DNA from: Halomonas sp. MCCC 1A13316
GTDB taxonomy: Bacteria > Pseudomonadota > Gammaproteobacteria > Pseudomonadales > Halomonadaceae
Length of the DNA: 64,000 nucleotides
Assembly: GCF_014931605.1 (NCBI RefSeq)
Contig: NZ_CP053382.1
Location: 2,666,001-2,730,000, forward strand
Reading direction: 5' to 3'
Shown here: positions 45,352 through 54,454 of the stretch, one piece after another
How the letters are laid out: every line of letters begins with the position of its first letter
Position numbering within the stretch: the first letter of the stretch is position 1
Program-made: the position numbers and the translations under genes
Notes under the pieces: model-generated
Told to the model about the DNA's origin: nothing
The model's input: only the letters and a program-made list of their open reading frames with translations
The model's database searches: none

Positions 45352-45380
45352 TTGACCATGGTCGTAGTGCGTTGTTTTAT
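45352..45380 (+). promoter_or_regulatory. Possible sigma-70 promoter of ihfB
   Basis: TTGACC, 17 bases, TTTTAT lies 82 bp upstream of the ihfB start codon. Confidence 0.45.
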
Positions 45381-45462
45381 CTCGGTTTGAGCAGTATGCT
45401 GACGGAAGAACAAGAATGCCACCCAGGTCCCACCGGACCGGGCAATGCCTGGAGATGACCCG

Positions 45463-45759
45463 ATGACCAAATCCGAGTTGATCGAACAGATCGCCATGCG
45501 CCAGCCTGAACTTTCGATCAAGGAAGTCGAATCCGCGGTTCGCCTGATTCTCGACGACATCACCGATACGCTGGCCGAGGGAGGGCGAGTCGAGATCAGG
45601 GGATTCGGCAGTTTTTCCTTGCATTACCGGGAGCCACGGGTAGGTCGCAACCCCAAGACCGGCGATCCGGTCGCGCTGGAGGGCAAGTTCGTGCCACACT
45701 TCAAGCCTGGCAAGGAGCTCCGCGAGCAGGTCAATGCCAGCCGCGCCCTCGGCTACTAA
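45463..45759 (+). CDS. ihfB: Integration host factor subunit beta
   Basis: IHF-beta pairs with IHF-alpha to bend DNA, and among its roles assists sigma-54 promoters. The 98-residue HU-family protein starts [11 protein letters not shown] at 45463 with GGAG upstream. It has the DNA-binding arm [40 protein letters not shown]. rpsA, often just upstream in relatives, is absent here. lapA and lapB follow. Confidence 0.96.
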   Translation: MTKSELIEQIAMRQPELSIKEVESAVRLILDDITDTLAEGGRVEIRGFGSFSLHYREPRVGRNPKTGDPVALEGKFVPHFKPGKELREQVNASRALGY

Positions 45760-45786
45760 CACTTTCCATTCACAAGGGATAGAAAC

Positions 45787-46092
45787 ATGCGTTGGCTCAA
45801 AGGCCTGATCCTGGCCATCATTCTGCTGGCGGTTCTGCTTGTCGGCATACTCTTCGCCGTCAACAATCAGCAGACGGTACCGCTCAACCTGATCTGGATG
45901 GAGCTACCACCCATATCGCTCTCCGTCTGGCTCCTGACCGCCCTGGTTTGCGGCGTAGTGCTGGGCATGCTGGCGATGACAGGAGTCTGGCTGAGGTTGC
46001 GCACCGCGCTGTCACGCACCCAGCGATTGAATCGTCAGCAACGCAAGGAACTCGACCGTCTTCGCGTTCAGGAGCTCAAGGAACTGCCGTAA
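45787..46092 (+). CDS. lapA: Lipopolysaccharide assembly protein A
   Basis: LapA (YciS, DUF1049) is a 101-residue inner-membrane protein acting with LapB in control of LPS synthesis. Two membrane helices (about 5-25 and 42-65) and a basic coiled-coil C-terminus (QRLNRQQRKELDRLRVQEL) are visible. The stop is directly followed by the lapB start. Confidence 0.9.
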   Translation: MRWLKGLILAIILLAVLLVGILFAVNNQQTVPLNLIWMELPPISLSVWLLTALVCGVVLGMLAMTGVWLRLRTALSRTQRLNRQQRKELDRLRVQELKELP

Positions 46093-47280
46093 ATGCCAGA
46101 TGCCCTGCTGCTTGTGCTGCTGGTGGCCGCCGTAGCCATTGGCTGGTGGCTAGGCCGCCGTGAGCGCCAGGGTAGCCATGATCGCGCACCACCGAATACG
46201 CTGTCGCGGGACTACTTCGTCGGCTTGAATTATCTGCTCAACGAACAGCCCGATCGCGCCATCGAAACCTTCGTCAATGCGCTGGAAGTCAACAGCGAGA
46301 CCATCGATACCCACATTACGTTGGGTAATCTGTTCCGCACCCGGGGCGAGGCCGACCGTGCCGTCAAGATCCACCAGAATCTGCTGGCTCGCCCCACCCT
46401 GACGGCGCTGCAGAGCGAACAGGTACAGCTCGAGCTGGCACGGGACTTTCTGCACCTGGGATTGTTCGACCGTAGCGAGCGAGTCCTACAGCAACTGGTT
46501 CACGATTCCAGCCATGAGGACATTCGTCATGCCGCCAAGCGCCTGTTGGCGGACCTGTTCGATCGCGAGGCAGAGTGGCAAGCCGCCTTCGACGTGGCCT
46601 ATCCCAACCTGATTCGCCAGCACGAGGACATCCGCCGGGCAGCGGCCCACTGGCTCTGCGAAATGGCCGATCACGAGCGCTGCTCCGCAAGCCCAGGTCT
46701 GGCCCGCAAGCACTTGCGCCGGGCGCTATCCATCGACCCGCGCTGCGTGCGCGCCAACCTATTGCTGGCGGCCTTGTCTCAGGACACCGGGCATTATCGT
46801 GAGGCCATCCGGACCCTCATGCGCATTCCGGACCAGGACCTGGACATGATGCCGGTTGCGCTGGAACCGCTACATCACGCCTATGCCATGCTGGATGATG
46901 AAGCAGGATTGGTGGATTGCCTGGAGCGGCTGCTCGAGCGGGCTCACGTAACCAGCCTGATCATTCTGCTGGCGGAGACTCAGCGCAAGCGCCATGGGCT
47001 ACAAGTCGCCATCGAGCTGGTCAGCGAGCAGCTCAACCGGGCACCTAGCCTGGGCGCACTCGACTACCTGCTGGATCTCTATCAGCACCAGCAGCAGCAG
47101 CAAGGCGCACCCGACAACCGGCTGCAGCTACTCAAGCAACACACCCATACCTTGCTGACAGCCCGGCCCAGACATCGGTGTCAGCGCTGTGGTTTCGCCG
47201 GCCAGCCGCTCCACTGGCAGTGCCCCAGTTGCCGCAGTTGGGGCACCACCCGTCCCATTACCGGCATCGAAGGGGAATAA
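46093..47280 (+). CDS. lapB: Lipopolysaccharide assembly protein B
   Basis: LapB (YciM) is an inner-membrane-anchored TPR protein that regulates LpxC turnover through FtsH. The 395-residue product has an N-terminal anchor (about 1-22) followed by YFVGLNYLLNEQPDRAIETFVNAL, TPR repeats through about residue 340, and a C-terminal rubredoxin-like zinc ribbon (CQRCG and CPSC). The order ihfB-lapA-lapB-pyrF matches E. coli and Pseudomonas relatives. Confidence 0.95.
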   Translation: MPDALLLVLLVAAVAIGWWLGRRERQGSHDRAPPNTLSRDYFVGLNYLLNEQPDRAIETFVNALEVNSETIDTHITLGNLFRTRGEADRAVKIHQNLLARPTLTALQSEQVQLELARDFLHLGLFDRSERVLQQLVHDSSHEDIRHAAKRLLADLFDREAEWQAAFDVAYPNLIRQHEDIRRAAAHWLCEMADHERCSASPGLARKHLRRALSIDPRCVRANLLLAALSQDTGHYREAIRTLMRIPDQDLDMMPVALEPLHHAYAMLDDEAGLVDCLERLLERAHVTSLIILLAETQRKRHGLQVAIELVSEQLNRAPSLGALDYLLDLYQHQQQQQGAPDNRLQLLKQHTHTLLTARPRHRCQRCGFAGQPLHWQCPSCRSWGTTRPITGIEGE

Positions 47281-47285
47281 GGGGT

Positions 47286-47987
47286 TCAGCGCGCGGCCAG
47301 TTCCTGCTCGATAGCCCTCAAGGCCACCATCGGATCGTCCGCCTGGGTCACCGGCCTCCCAATCACGAGATGAGTGCTCCCGACCGTCATTGCCTCGCCC
47401 GGCGTCATCACACGACGTTGGTCGCCATGCTCGGTACTGCTGGGCCTGATGCCCGGCGTCACCTTGAGGAAGTCGTCGCCACACAGCTCGCGCAAGCTGG
47501 CCGCCTCCTGAGCCGAACACACCACACCATCCATGCCGCATTGACGCGCCAGCATGGCCAGCCGTTCGACGTGCTGTGCCGGGCTCGCATCGACGCCCAC
47601 TTCAGCAAGATCGCTTGCCGACATGCTGGTCAGTACCGTTACGGCAATCAGGTGGGTGGCCAAACCATGGCGATCCAGTCGCTCTCGCGCGGCTTCCATC
47701 ATTCGCCTGCCACCGCTGGCATGTACGTTGACCATCCATACGCCCTGCTCGGCGGCCGCCTGTACGGCCCCAGCCACGGTGTTCGGGATGTCGTGAAACT
47801 TGAGGTCGAGAAAAATCTGGAAGCCACGCCCATGCAGCGCATCGATCACCTCCGGGCCGCTGCGGGTGAACAGCTCCTTGCCCACCTTGACGCGACAGCG
47901 CTCGGGATCGAGCCGGTCGGCCAGGCACAGTGCGGCATCGAGAGAGGGATGATCAAGGGCAATGATCAGTGGCGAATCACTAGACAC
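47286..47987 (-). CDS. pyrF: Orotidine 5'-phosphate decarboxylase
   Basis: PyrF converts OMP to UMP, the last step of de novo UMP synthesis. The 233-residue TIM-barrel enzyme has the substrate Lys in [12 protein letters not shown], the catalytic [11 protein letters not shown] motif and the phosphate-binding end region [14 protein letters not shown]. It is convergent with lapB with a 5-bp gap, whereas in E. coli pyrF follows lapB on the same strand. Confidence 0.96.
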   Translation of the reverse strand: MSSDSPLIIALDHPSLDAALCLADRLDPERCRVKVGKELFTRSGPEVIDALHGRGFQIFLDLKFHDIPNTVAGAVQAAAEQGVWMVNVHASGGRRMMEAARERLDRHGLATHLIAVTVLTSMSASDLAEVGVDASPAQHVERLAMLARQCGMDGVVCSAQEAASLRELCGDDFLKVTPGIRPSSTEHGDQRRVMTPGEAMTVGSTHLVIGRPVTQADDPMVALRAIEQELAAR

Positions 47988-48178
47988 GTTGAGTGCTCCG
48001 GCTGCGTGGTCAGTTCGCTCAATTATACCAGTCCCTGACGGTTCACCGTTCTCTTCAGGCTGAACTATGCTCTTACCTAATATGAGTTCGGATGCCGGAT
48101 TCGCTCAAATCCTCAAAATAGCAAGGAAACGACGACGGCCAGCGCCATGCCCCTGAACTGATGGATCGGGAGGTCTCC

Positions 48179-49330
48179 ATGACAAGTGAACAACGCATAG
48201 GCCCCATCGCCTTGACCGACAGCCGCGCCCAGCGGGTGCTGAGTACGCTGCTGGAAGGTTCCGGCGTGACACTCAACGGCGAGGCCCCTTGGGACCCGCA
48301 GATCTACCATCCCGATTTCTGCTCGAGAATACTGCGCCAAGGTTCCCTGGGGCTGGGGGAGTCGTTCATGGACGGCTGGTGGGAGTGCGAACAGATCGAT
48401 GAGTTGGCCTGCCGCCTGCTTCAGCACGGTCTGGGAGAGCGGGCTCGCCCGCCTGCGGATCGCATCATGTATCGCCTCCAGGCTGGGCTGCTCAACCTGC
48501 AGAGCAAAGCCCGCGCCTACATCGTCGGCGAGGCCCACTACGACCTGGGAAACGACCTGTTCGAGCGCATGCTGGATCCGACCATGTGCTACTCCTGCGG
48601 CTACTGGAAGGAAGCCAGGACGCTCCACGAAGCCCAGCTTGCCAAGCTCGAGCTGGCTTGTCGCAAGCTCGAACTACGCCCCGGCATGCATGTGCTCGAC
48701 ATCGGCTGTGGCTGGGGCAGCTTCGCCGAATACGCAGCCCGCCATTACGGTGTCTCGGTCACCGGTATCACCATCTCACGCGAACAGGCGGAGCTGGCCA
48801 GACAGCGCTGTGCCGGCTTGCCCGTCGAGATCGAGCTCAAGGACTACCGCGAGTTGACCGGTTGTTATGATCGCATCGTCTCCATCGGCATGTTCGAGCA
48901 TGTGGGTCATCGCAACTACGAAGTCTACTTCCAGACCGTCGAACGACTGCTGGCCGAATACGGCTTGTTCCTGCTGCATACCATAGGCTCGAATCACTCA
49001 GAGATCAGCGTCGACCCATGGATCGACCGTTATATCTTCCCCAATGGAGTCCTGCCATCGGCGCGCCATATCGCCGATGCCAGCGAGAGTCTGCTTCTGA
49101 TGGAGGACTGGCACAACTTCGGCCCCGACTACGACAGAACGCTGATGGCCTGGCGCGACAACTTCGACACCCACTGGCACGAGATCGCAGATCGCTACAG
49201 CCAGCGCACCGAGCGCATGTTCCGCTATTACCTGTCGGTGTGCGCCGGCGCCTTCCGTGCCCGTGACCTTCAGCTCTGGCAGGTGGTCTTCTCGCGCGGT
49301 AGAAGGGCGCGCTACGACGCACCACGATGA
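48179..49330 (+). CDS. cfa: Cyclopropane-fatty-acyl-phospholipid synthase
   Basis: Cfa transfers a methylene group from S-adenosylmethionine to unsaturated acyl chains of membrane lipids. The start at 48179 follows GGGAGG; the product has 383 residues. It shows an N-terminal lipid-binding region (SLGLGESFMDGWWECEQIDEL), the MCYSCGYW motif, the SAM-binding HVLDIGCGWGSFAEYAARHYGVSVTGITIS, and the C-terminal FSRGRRARY region. It is monocistronic. In relatives it is a stationary-phase or acid-stress gene. Confidence 0.96.
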   Translation: MTSEQRIGPIALTDSRAQRVLSTLLEGSGVTLNGEAPWDPQIYHPDFCSRILRQGSLGLGESFMDGWWECEQIDELACRLLQHGLGERARPPADRIMYRLQAGLLNLQSKARAYIVGEAHYDLGNDLFERMLDPTMCYSCGYWKEARTLHEAQLAKLELACRKLELRPGMHVLDIGCGWGSFAEYAARHYGVSVTGITISREQAELARQRCAGLPVEIELKDYRELTGCYDRIVSIGMFEHVGHRNYEVYFQTVERLLAEYGLFLLHTIGSNHSEISVDPWIDRYIFPNGVLPSARHIADASESLLLMEDWHNFGPDYDRTLMAWRDNFDTHWHEIADRYSQRTERMFRYYLSVCAGAFRARDLQLWQVVFSRGRRARYDAPR

Positions 49331-49552
49331 GATCAACGCTGTGTGCGTCTTATTCTTACAAGCTATATAGACAATCTCTTACAGCTTCTGCTAGATGATT
49401 TACGTACCGTTACAACGTATATTAGTCATTCACCCAACGGCTCCCTTCTGAAGGCAGGCGGCTTCCCGCTGATAGCGTGACGAGGCATCGAGCCGATACA
49501 TAACAACACCAGGACTCATGCCTGTGCGCAGCAGGCCACAAGGGATGCCCGC

Positions 49553-50464
49553 ATGCCTGATGAGAATGCCATGACGGGAGGGGAGCTGAACGAGCCGATC
49601 AGCATGCGTGACTTCACGGAACGCCTGCCCGGCGTTGTTTTTCAGTTTCATCGTGACCATCACGGACACATGCATTTCCCCTACCTGGCCGGAAGCGGCA
49701 CCGGCCTGCCAGGAATCGACCGCGACGCCTTGAATCAGGACGCTCGCCATTTGCTCGATCGGCTGGACGAGGAGGATTACCCGCGCGTGATGGCTGCCAT
49801 CGAACGCTCGGCTCGCTGGCGCATTCCCATCGCCACCAAGTTCCGCATACGCCTGTCGAGCCAGCGTTGTTGTTGGGTGGCGCTGCGTGCCCAGCCGGAA
49901 GATGCACAGACCGGTGTGCTCTGGTACGGCCTGATGATCGACATTACCGAGCAAATGGCTGAGGAGGCCAGGCTACGCCGGCTGTCCGATACCGATGACC
50001 TGACCGGTCTGGCCAATCGCCGTAGGTTGATGACTCGGCTGGAGGAAGAGATTGCCAGAAGCAATCGTCATGGTAGCCCGCTCTCCCTGATGCTGATCGA
50101 CCTGGATCACTTCAAGCGGATCAACGACACTTGGGGTCATCTGCAAGGCGACCTGGTTCTTGCCGAGTTTGCCACTATCTGCCAACAACTACTGAGGGAA
50201 GAAGATGTCGTGGGCCGACTCGGGGGGGAAGAGTTCGCCGTGATACTGCCATTGACCCCATTGGTAGCCAGCCGTCCTTTGGCCGAGCGGCTGCGCCGTG
50301 CCATCGCCGAGCACAATTTCGGTATCGATGCCGGTCAGGTCACGGCCAGTATCGGTCTTGCCGAATATCGCCTGGGTGAGCCAAGAGATACCTTGATCGA
50401 CAGGGCTGACCGCAGCCTTTACGCGGCCAAGCATCAAGGGCGCAACCGTGTCGTCAGCGGCTGA
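49553..50464 (+). CDS. PAS-GGEEF diguanylate cyclase
   Basis: This is a 303-residue soluble protein. An N-terminal PAS-like domain (about 18-125, with PEDAQTGVLWYGLMIDITEQ) precedes a GGDEF domain (about 135-300). The active site GRLGGEEFAVILP is intact and REED gives the RxxD inhibitory site at proper spacing. It probably synthesises c-di-GMP in response to a cytoplasmic signal. It stands alone between cfa and the aminotransferase gene, with 222 bp upstream that shows no clear promoter. Confidence 0.87.
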   Translation: MPDENAMTGGELNEPISMRDFTERLPGVVFQFHRDHHGHMHFPYLAGSGTGLPGIDRDALNQDARHLLDRLDEEDYPRVMAAIERSARWRIPIATKFRIRLSSQRCCWVALRAQPEDAQTGVLWYGLMIDITEQMAEEARLRRLSDTDDLTGLANRRRLMTRLEEEIARSNRHGSPLSLMLIDLDHFKRINDTWGHLQGDLVLAEFATICQQLLREEDVVGRLGGEEFAVILPLTPLVASRPLAERLRRAIAEHNFGIDAGQVTASIGLAEYRLGEPRDTLIDRADRSLYAAKHQGRNRVVSG

Positions 50465-50607
50465 TTGCCCTTCGCGGGTGCCATCAGCCGAGTGGCAGAT
50501 TTCCCATGGCAATGGCATCATGGATAAGTAACGGGCCAAGCGGGAACGAGCCCTGGCTTTGCACGAATATCCTAATTTGCTGCCAGAACCATGAGGTGAC
50601 GAAATCA

Positions 50608-51795
50608 ATGTTCGAAAATATTGAGCGGGTTCCCGGGGACGCCATCCTCGGCCTGATCGAGGCCTTCAAGAAGGATACCAATCCGGAGAAGGTCGATCTC
50701 GGCGTCGGCGTCTATAGGGATGCCCAGGGCAACACCCCGGTGATGCGCGCCGTCAAGGAAGCCGAGGCCCTGCTGCTCAAGAACGAAACCACCAAAACGT
50801 ATATCGGCTCCCATGGCGCACCCGAGTACGGCGAAGTCATCCTGCCGATGGTGCTGGGCGCAGGCTCACCGGTGCTTGAGGCCGGCCGCGCCAGCGCGAC
50901 ACAATCACCGGGCGGCACCGGCGCGCTGCGCCTGGCTGCGGACTTCATCAGCACCCAGCTACCCGGCAAGGGAATCTGGGTCAGCAACCCCACCTGGCCG
51001 AACCATCACGGTATTTTTACCGCTGCTGGCATCGAGCTCCACAAGTATCCTTATGTCGACGCCGAGAATCGCCTCGATTTCGACGGTATGCTGGCCGCGG
51101 TCAAGCAGATCCCCGCCGGCGACGTCATCGTGCTGCACGCCTGCTGCCATAATCCCACCGGCTTCGATCTCTCCCGCGAGCAATGGCAGCAGATCCTCGA
51201 AGTGATCCGTGAGCGCAGCCTGCTGCCTCTGGTCGACTTTGCCTATCAGGGCTTCGGCGAGGGTCTCGACGAGGACGCCTATGGCGTTCGCCTGTTGGCC
51301 GAAAGCCTCGACGAGGTGATAATTACCAGTTCTTGCTCGAAGAACTTCGGCATCTACTGCGAGCGTACTGGCTGCCTGATCATGGTGGCGAAGAACAATG
51401 AGCAGATGGAGAACGTTCGCTCGCAGGTAGCCATCGTCGCCCGCGAGAATTACTCCAATCCGCCGGCTCATGGCGGTGCCATCGTCAGCGAGATACTGCA
51501 CTCCGCCGAACTGGCCGCCATTTGGCGCGAGGAGCTCACGGAAATGCGCGACCGCATCAACACCTTGCGCCGCGATTTCGTCGAAGCACTGAAACCCTAC
51601 GGGCTCGACCAGAAATATGCCTGCGTTGCCGAGCAGCGTGGCATGTTCTCCTATACCGGCCTGCAGCCGGAGCAGGTCGATCGCCTGCGCGATGAGTTCG
51701 GTATCTACATGGTACGTTCAGGCCGGGCCAACGTGGCTGGCTTCTCCCATGAGAACCTGCCCTACCTGGCCAAGGCTATTGCGGCAGTCAACTGA
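50608..51795 (+). CDS. Aromatic-amino-acid/aspartate aminotransferase
   Basis: This is a PLP-dependent class I aminotransferase. ATG 50608 follows GAGGTGA and gives 395 residues, close to AspC and TyrB. Visible features are VDLGVGVYRD at the N-terminus, WVSNPTWPNHHGIF, HACCHNPTGFD, the PLP Lys in SSCSKNFGIYCERTG, and SGRANVAG near the end. It transaminates aspartate or aromatic amino acids with 2-oxoglutarate; sequence inspection cannot separate tyrB from aspC. A very strong hairpin follows it. Confidence 0.93.
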   Translation: MFENIERVPGDAILGLIEAFKKDTNPEKVDLGVGVYRDAQGNTPVMRAVKEAEALLLKNETTKTYIGSHGAPEYGEVILPMVLGAGSPVLEAGRASATQSPGGTGALRLAADFISTQLPGKGIWVSNPTWPNHHGIFTAAGIELHKYPYVDAENRLDFDGMLAAVKQIPAGDVIVLHACCHNPTGFDLSREQWQQILEVIRERSLLPLVDFAYQGFGEGLDEDAYGVRLLAESLDEVIITSSCSKNFGIYCERTGCLIMVAKNNEQMENVRSQVAIVARENYSNPPAHGGAIVSEILHSAELAAIWREELTEMRDRINTLRRDFVEALKPYGLDQKYACVAEQRGMFSYTGLQPEQVDRLRDEFGIYMVRSGRANVAGFSHENLPYLAKAIAAVN

Positions 51796-51814
51796 CCGAG
51801 CCTAGCAAGACTAA

Positions 51815-51852
51815 CAACGCTGCGCCCCGGCACATGCCGGGGCGCAGCGTTG
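51815..51852. terminator. Perfect 18-bp hairpin between convergent genes
   Basis: CAACGCTGCGCCCCGGCA and its exact reverse complement are separated by just CA. It lies between the aminotransferase gene (+) and the Crp/Fnr gene (-), so it can terminate both transcripts. The following T content is low on both sides (GTCCCCTTA and TTAGTCTTGC). Confidence 0.8.
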
Positions 51853-51874
51853 TCCCCTTAGTTGGCCCGCGTCC

Positions 51875-52621
51875 TCACTTCTTGTAGCCACCCAGCACAG
51901 GGCGAATATTTTCGATCAGGTAGCGATCGTCGAACCCGGCCTCCTGCGTCAACGCCTCCAGGTCCGGAAACGTCACCACGTGGCGATTACGAGTGACCAG
52001 ACCATCTTCGCTCAGGGCGCTAAACGTACGGCTGATATGCACAGGGCTTAGCCCCAGCAGATCAGCAAGGATTTCCTGTGACATCGGCAAGCGAATGCTA
52101 TCGCTGCCGTGTGCATGGGTCTGCTTGAGGCGCTGGTAGATTTCCAATAGAAAGTGAGCCAGTTTCTGGCGAGCATTACGGCGAGCCAGGTTGACCAGGC
52201 GCTCTGTGATCAAGATCTGTTGACGGCTGGCTACGGCAAACAGTATCGAAGTCAGGGTAAAAGAAAGACGAAAAATGTTGACGAGATTGCAGTGAGGAAA
52301 GAAGCAGACTTCGCCATCCTCGACCATCTGCACGCCGGCCAGGCGCTGAGAGAAGGCAAATTCCCGCAGCCCGATGATATCGCCCGGCAGGTAGATCTCG
52401 AGTATCTGTCGCGTACCGTTTTCCAGGTTTCGATAAGAGAACGCCCAGCCAGCCTTGAGAGTACAGAATTCACTAGCAACATCCCGCTCCTCCCACAACA
52501 CGGTGCCAGCCCGCACCGGCGTGGCGCTATCTTCGAGAGCGCTCAGCAGTGCTTTGTCCTCTTCGGATAACGGACTGTAATAACTGAAATGGCGGACTAC
52601 ACAGCTCTCGTCTGAGCTCAT
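51875..52621 (-). CDS. Crp/Fnr family transcriptional regulator
   Basis: This is a 248-residue regulator starting at 52621 after GGGGGAG. A cyclic-nucleotide-binding-like beta roll (about 25-140, YLPGDIIGLREFAFSQ) is followed by a long helix and a winged HTH (about 170-230, LPMSQEILADLLGLSPVHISRTFSALSEDGLV). The N-terminal Cys cluster of oxygen-sensing FNR is absent, so the effector is unknown. It is divergent from the NCS2 permease gene, making that gene a candidate target. Confidence 0.88.
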   Translation of the reverse strand: MSSDESCVVRHFSYYSPLSEEDKALLSALEDSATPVRAGTVLWEERDVASEFCTLKAGWAFSYRNLENGTRQILEIYLPGDIIGLREFAFSQRLAGVQMVEDGEVCFFPHCNLVNIFRLSFTLTSILFAVASRQQILITERLVNLARRNARQKLAHFLLEIYQRLKQTHAHGSDSIRLPMSQEILADLLGLSPVHISRTFSALSEDGLVTRNRHVVTFPDLEALTQEAGFDDRYLIENIRPVLGGYKK

Positions 52622-52833
52622 TGATACTCCCCCTTCGATACGGGCCAAAGCCCTTGCTTCGACATGACACCCAAGCAACCCTGGGTGCTTCCAACGCAAT
52701 CCGCCATGCTCTGGCGACCTGACACAGGCCAGGGCCAAGCACGACTACGACAAAGGCAGACTTGACCAATCAGTCAGACCGAAGCCAAACTGGCCCTGCC
52801 TTGACTACAACCCCAACACACAAGAGGCTCATC

Positions 52834-54372
52834 ATGGCGGCTTCCCCTGTGCACTACCCTTGGTACAAGAAGGAGGACACCGATGCCTTCTTCGCCCTCT
52901 TCCAGAACAATATCGCGAACTTCGTCATCATTGCCATCAGCATGCTGGGCATGGGCTTCCCCGCCTCCATCGTATTCGGCCAGGTACTGCCGGGGGCAGC
53001 GGTGGCGGTAATGGTGGGCAATTTCTACTATGCCTGGAGCGCGGCTCGCCTGGCACGCAAGGAGAACCGCGCGGATGTCACCGCCCTCTCCTACGGTATC
53101 TCCACACCGGTCATGTTCGTCTTCCTGTTCGGCGTGCTGCTACCCGCGAAGCAGCTTACCGGCGATGCCGAACTGGCCTGGAAGGTGGCCGTTGCGGCCT
53201 GCTTCATCAGCGGCGCCATCGAGGTAGCCGTGAGCCTGATCGGCCGCTGGGTTCAGTACCATCTTCCCAGGGCCGCCATGCTCGGCGCCGTGGCTGGCGT
53301 GGCACTGACCTTCATTGCCGGCGAGATGCTGTTCAAGACCCTGGAGATGCCAGTGGTCGGTCTGCTGGTGCTGGCAATTATCATCGTCGGACTGGTGGCA
53401 CGGGTCAGCATGCCTTTCCGTCTACCCACTTCACTGTTTGCCATCGTCATCGGTACCGCCATGGCCTACCTGATCGGCGATGCCGGCGGCGAGCGCTTCA
53501 GTGACGCCTTCACCCACCTCGGTTTCTACCCGCTGTTGCCCAACCTGGCTTGGTTCGAGGGGCTGGGGCTGCTATTCACCGGCATGCTGGCGGTGCTTAC
53601 CGTGGTCCTGCCGATAACGCTGTACAACGCCATAGAGACCATGAACAACGTCGAGGCGATGGAAGCCGCCGGAGACAAGTACGACGTGCGCGAGTGCCAG
53701 GCCGTGGATGGCGCCGGCACCATGCTCGGCGCCCTGTTCGGTGGCGTCTTCCCCACCACTGTGTATATCGCCACCGTCGGAGCGAAATGGATGGGCGCGG
53801 GCCGAGGTTACAGCATACTCAACGGGGCGGTCTATGCCTTGGCCACCATGTTCGGCCTGATCGCCGCCCTGGCCGCCATCATTCCAGTCTCGGTAGTTGC
53901 CCCCATCCTCGTCTTCGTCGGCATGTCGATGATCGCCACTGCCTTTCAGAGCAACGACACCCGTTACTACCCTGCCGTGGCACTGGCCATGCTGCCCTAC
54001 TTCGCCAACTACGTGATGACCCGCTTCAATCGCGGCGCCGGTGAGGTCGTGGCGGACATCTCAGGCGGTATCGTCGCCATGGGCCAGGGCGCCATGTTCA
54101 TGGCCATCTTCATCGGCGCCATGACCGTCTCAGTCATCGATCATCAGTTCCGTCGAGCGGCCATCTTCGCCGCGGTGGCGGCCGCCTTCTCCTTCGTCGG
54201 TCTGATGCATGCGCCGGAACTGGCCCTGAACGCTGCCTGGGATTTCACCCTTGGTTACCTGGTGATGGGCATCCTGTTCCTGTACTTTGCCTGGCAGCAA
54301 GAAAAGTTGGCAGCACCTCACGGTTCCTCTTCGCGGCCTGCTGCAACCACGCAACCGCCTGCCGTTGACTGA
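52834..54372 (+). CDS. NCS2-type nucleobase permease-like membrane protein
   Basis: This is a 512-residue integral membrane protein with about 12-13 hydrophobic helices. ATG 52834 follows AAGAGG. TALSYGISTPVMFVFLFGVLLP near the start, ITLYNAIETMNNVEAMEAAGDKYDV in the middle and ALFGGVFPTTVYIATVGAKWMGAGRGYSILNG are arranged as in NCS2 xanthine/uracil/AzgA-like carriers. The substrate cannot be assigned from the sequence. It is divergent from the Crp/Fnr regulator and followed by a hairpin terminator. Confidence 0.82.
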   Translation: MAASPVHYPWYKKEDTDAFFALFQNNIANFVIIAISMLGMGFPASIVFGQVLPGAAVAVMVGNFYYAWSAARLARKENRADVTALSYGISTPVMFVFLFGVLLPAKQLTGDAELAWKVAVAACFISGAIEVAVSLIGRWVQYHLPRAAMLGAVAGVALTFIAGEMLFKTLEMPVVGLLVLAIIIVGLVARVSMPFRLPTSLFAIVIGTAMAYLIGDAGGERFSDAFTHLGFYPLLPNLAWFEGLGLLFTGMLAVLTVVLPITLYNAIETMNNVEAMEAAGDKYDVRECQAVDGAGTMLGALFGGVFPTTVYIATVGAKWMGAGRGYSILNGAVYALATMFGLIAALAAIIPVSVVAPILVFVGMSMIATAFQSNDTRYYPAVALAMLPYFANYVMTRFNRGAGEVVADISGGIVAMGQGAMFMAIFIGAMTVSVIDHQFRRAAIFAAVAAAFSFVGLMHAPELALNAAWDFTLGYLVMGILFLYFAWQQEKLAAPHGSSSRPAATTQPPAVD

Positions 54373-54382
54373 GGCAACAAAC

Positions 54383-54410
54383 ACCGTGGGGTGCAGCAGC
54401 GCCCCACGGT
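54383..54410 (+). terminator. Hairpin after the permease gene
   Basis: ACCGTGGGG and CCCCACGGT form a 9-bp perfect stem with a 10-base loop, 10 bp past the stop codon. Only a short T-containing stretch (ACTTCGTTCT) follows. Confidence 0.6.
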
Positions 54411-54454
54411 ACTTCGTTCTGCATCATCTACGGTGATGGTTGTCGAGCCAGGGG

